NCBI GenBank assembly: GCA_903875215.1
Contig: CAIQVH010000016.1
Coordinates: 62,001-126,000 of the forward strand
DNA: 64,000 nt
Source: an uncultured Anaerolineae bacterium
GTDB taxonomy: Bacteria; Chloroflexota; Anaerolineae; Anaerolineales; Villigracilaceae
Direction: 5' to 3'
Position 1 is the stretch's first letter. Every line of letters begins with the position of its first letter. Below are positions 61,989 to 64,000 of this stretch, one piece after another. The position numbers were made by a program, and so were the translations under genes. The notes under the pieces were generated by a model. The model did not search any database. It was not told the origin of the DNA and saw nothing but the letters and a program-made list of their open reading frames with translations.

Positions 61989-63202
61989 GCGTGAATCCCT
62001 CGCCGGTTTCTGTAGCGCCTGGCAAGCCGGCCGGTGAAGTGGATCTGCTGCTCCTGCTGGTAATGCTCATCTTCCTGGTTTTTGGGCTGTTGATGGTTTA
62101 TTCCGCTTCGACGGATTTCTCGATGCTGATTTATAAGGCGCCGATGCATATGTTCAACCGCCAGGTCATCTGGCTTGGTCTTGGGCTTGTGGCTGCTTAT
62201 ATTTTGTCACGCACAGATTATCACTACTGGCGCAAACTTTCGGTGCCGCTGATGTTGGGAACCATTACCCTGCTGGCGGTGGTGCTGTTTGTCAATGAAA
62301 TTCGTAACGGGGCGGTACGCACCCTGCTCGGCGGCTCCATCCAGCCCTCGGAACTGGCAAAGGTGGTCACAATCATCTATCTCTCGGTCTGGATGCATTC
62401 CAAGCGCGAGCAAATGCACGAGCTCCAGTGGGGACTCTTCCCGCTGGGCATTATCCTGGGGATTGTCGGCGGTCTCATCTATATTCAACCAGATCTTTCA
62501 GCCGCCGCGACCGTGTTTGCGCTGGGCGGGCTGCTCTTCTTCCTGGCAGGCGGCGATCTGCGTCAAATCATCTTTCTGTTGATCCTGGCCATCATCGTTG
62601 GCATGATCGTCGTCCAGATCAGCTCAACCGGTCACCAGCGTGTCAACGATTACCTGGAAGGCCTGAAAGATCCGACCATGGCCTCCTACCATGTGCGCCG
62701 CGCTTTCGAAGCAATCGTCAAGGGTGGCTGGTTTGGTCGCGGTTTGGGTAACGCCACCACCAAGCTTACCGGCCTGCCGGTACCACCCACCGATAGCATT
62801 TTCGCCGTCATCGCCGAAGAACTTGGCTGGGTCGGCGCCAGCGCAACGGTATTGCTCTACGTCCTGCTGGCCTGGCGCGGTCTGCGCATTGCCGAAAAAG
62901 CGCCCGATATGCTGGGCAGTCTGCTGGCATCCGGCCTGACGTTCTGGCTGGCGATGGAAGCCGTCATCAATATGCTCGTCATGGTCGGCCTGATGCCCTT
63001 CGCCGGGAATGCCCTGCCCTTCATCAGCGCTGGTGGCTCGAACATGCTCGCCTCGCTGACGGCCATCGGCATCCTGCTCAATATTTCCCGGCAAGCGGAT
63101 GCCGGGACGGAAACAACCAACGAATGGAGAAACCTTGGTGCGACTGTTGATCTGCGCGGGCGGAACCGGCGGCGGAGTTTACCCCGCCTTGTCCGTTCAT
63201 AG
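61955..63202 (+). CDS. ftsW: Lipid II polymerase / division protein FtsW
   Basis: 415 residues, SEDS family with about ten membrane helices. Motifs: GLLMVYSASTDFS, QPSELAKV, QPDLSAAAT, FGRGLGNATTKL, FAVIAEELG and LPFISAGGSNM. Works with FtsI in septal wall synthesis. GGAGAAAGG precedes the ATG, inside murD. Its last 21 codons overlap the putative murG start. Confidence 0.95.
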   Translation: MGTRVYRDTSVGVNPSPVSVAPGKPAGEVDLLLLLVMLIFLVFGLLMVYSASTDFSMLIYKAPMHMFNRQVIWLGLGLVAAYILSRTDYHYWRKLSVPLMLGTITLLAVVLFVNEIRNGAVRTLLGGSIQPSELAKVVTIIYLSVWMHSKREQMHELQWGLFPLGIILGIVGGLIYIQPDLSAAATVFALGGLLFFLAGGDLRQIIFLLILAIIVGMIVVQISSTGHQRVNDYLEGLKDPTMASYHVRRAFEAIVKGGWFGRGLGNATTKLTGLPVPPTDSIFAVIAEELGWVGASATVLLYVLLAWRGLRIAEKAPDMLGSLLASGLTFWLAMEAVINMLVMVGLMPFAGNALPFISAGGSNMLASLTAIGILLNISRQADAGTETTNEWRNLGATVDLRGRNRRRSLPRLVRS

Positions 63203-64000
63203 TGCGCTGAAAAGCCTCCATCCACAAATGGAAACCCTGTGGGTGGGCGGCGAAGGCGGCATGGAAGCCAGGCTCGTGGAACGGGCCGGACTTCCCTTTA
63301 AAGCCATTCCCGCGGCGGGATTGCATGGCGTCGGCCTGCAGCGCCTGCCGGGCAACCTGGCGGCGATTTTGCGCGGCATCTTCAGAGCACATTCCATCCT
63401 GGCCCACTTCAAACCCGATGTTCTATTCTTTACCGGCGGCTACGTCGCCATTCCACTCGCCCTGGCTGGCTGGCGCATTCCATCCCTGCTGTATGTGCCC
63501 GATATCGAACCGGGTCTGGCGCTCAAAGTTCTTTCCCATTTTGCCCGCCAGATCACCCTCACCTCGCTTGATTCCCGCCAGTACTTCTCCACCCGCGCCG
63601 ATCTGCAGGTGACCGGCTACCCGGTGCGACCCGAACTGGCGCGCTGGACCAAGGCCCTCGGCCGCCAGCATTTACGCATCAGCGGCGACCGGCCCGTTTT
63701 ACTGGTCTTCGGCGGCAGCCTGGGCGCACGCTCCATCAACCTGGCCGCGCTCGCCCACCTTGATACCCTGCTGGATAAAGCGGAAATCATCCATCTGAGC
63801 GGCGAACTCGACTGGCCAGCCGTTGAAGCGGCCCGCCAGACTCTACCCGCCGACAAGGCCTCCCGTTACCATGCCTTCCCCTATCTGCATGAAGATATGG
63901 GGGCCGCGCTGGCCGCCGCCGACCTGGTTCTGTGTCGTGCCGGTGCCTCCACGCTCGGAGAACTACCGCTCTTTGGGCTGCCGGCCATCCTCGTCCCGTA
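63138..64000 (+). CDS. murG: MurG transferase, cut by the window edge
   Basis: 287 codons seen, C-terminus missing. Transfers GlcNAc to lipid I to form lipid II. Motifs: LLICAGGTGGGVYPALSV at the start, TGGYVAIPLALAG, FGGSLGARSIN and VLCRAGASTLGELPLFGLPAILVP. The start is a GTG at 63138 (TTG 63135 also possible) after GGAG; it lies 65 bases inside ftsW, a large overlap. A gene with this sequence is the normal neighbour of ftsW. Confidence 0.93.
   Translation, partial: MRLLICAGGTGGGVYPALSVHSALKSLHPQMETLWVGGEGGMEARLVERAGLPFKAIPAAGLHGVGLQRLPGNLAAILRGIFRAHSILAHFKPDVLFFTGGYVAIPLALAGWRIPSLLYVPDIEPGLALKVLSHFARQITLTSLDSRQYFSTRADLQVTGYPVRPELARWTKALGRQHLRISGDRPVLLVFGGSLGARSINLAALAHLDTLLDKAEIIHLSGELDWPAVEAARQTLPADKASRYHAFPYLHEDMGAALAAADLVLCRAGASTLGELPLFGLPAILVP

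Noticed and set aside
63078-63407. Minus-strand open frames over the ftsW/murG junction
   Set aside because: They mirror the conserved plus-strand murG sequence, which has GGTGGG and FGGSLGA motifs in the correct order.

Overview
The window looks like chromosome of a member of the Chloroflexota, most likely Anaerolineae-like. The hints are GC-rich DNA, many lipoproteins with Pro/Thr linkers, GTG and TTG starts, many genes without a ribosome binding site, and a division/cell-wall (dcw) cluster with a MraZ-type operator. The phylum is inferred from overall feel and not from a marker gene. No rRNA, CRISPR array, insertion sequence, phage or plasmid gene was seen. The only RNA gene is a tRNA-Arg(CCG).

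Layout. 1-8.3 kb: start of a HAD phosphatase, a lipoprotein hydrolase, mutL, a zinc dehydrogenase, a response regulator/sirtuin/histidine kinase operon and a PrsW-type protease. 8.4-14.6 kb: tRNA-Arg, a large GH13 protein with a lysine-rich tail, small membrane and secreted proteins, nadD and an MFS transporter. 14.6-25.5 kb: cupin, recF, def, a cyclic-nucleotide/PH-like membrane protein, a redoxin, two genes of lipid/polysaccharide type, a diguanylate cyclase and unknown membrane proteins.

25.5-38.0 kb is the most unusual part. A full-length KdpD sensor kinase and three KdpE-like regulators are interleaved with three paralogous KimA-like (APC superfamily) permeases in four minus-strand transcription units; no kdpFABC pump genes are present. 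Two of the regulators are preceded by and coupled to a short gene that encodes a 57-60 residue hydrophobic protein. The two small proteins are homologous to each other and appear undescribed. Three of the units share one promoter layout, TTGAT(A/G)-N10-TA(A/G)AAT, with more TTGA-type half-sites upstream at about 11-bp steps, as expected for OmpR/KdpE-family binding. I infer a multi-branched potassium-uptake regulon.

38.1-41.6 kb: three polysaccharide genes (glycosyltransferase, priming sugar transferase, RmlA). 41.7-53.3 kb: an amino-sugar or beta-glycan use locus with a LacI regulator, a sugar ABC importer lacking its ATPase, secreted glycosidases, GH4, a sugar kinase, GH18, a YdjC deacetylase and a SIS isomerase/deaminase. 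53.3-54.2 kb: an RNA methyltransferase. 54.4-64.0 kb: mraZ-rsmH-ftsL-ftsI-murF-mraY-murD-ftsW-murG, without murE, running off the end of the window.

A second theme is leaderless transcription: at least seven genes have a -10 hexamer only 6-9 bases before the ATG, and two divergent gene pairs use back-to-back -10 boxes 16-17 bp apart.
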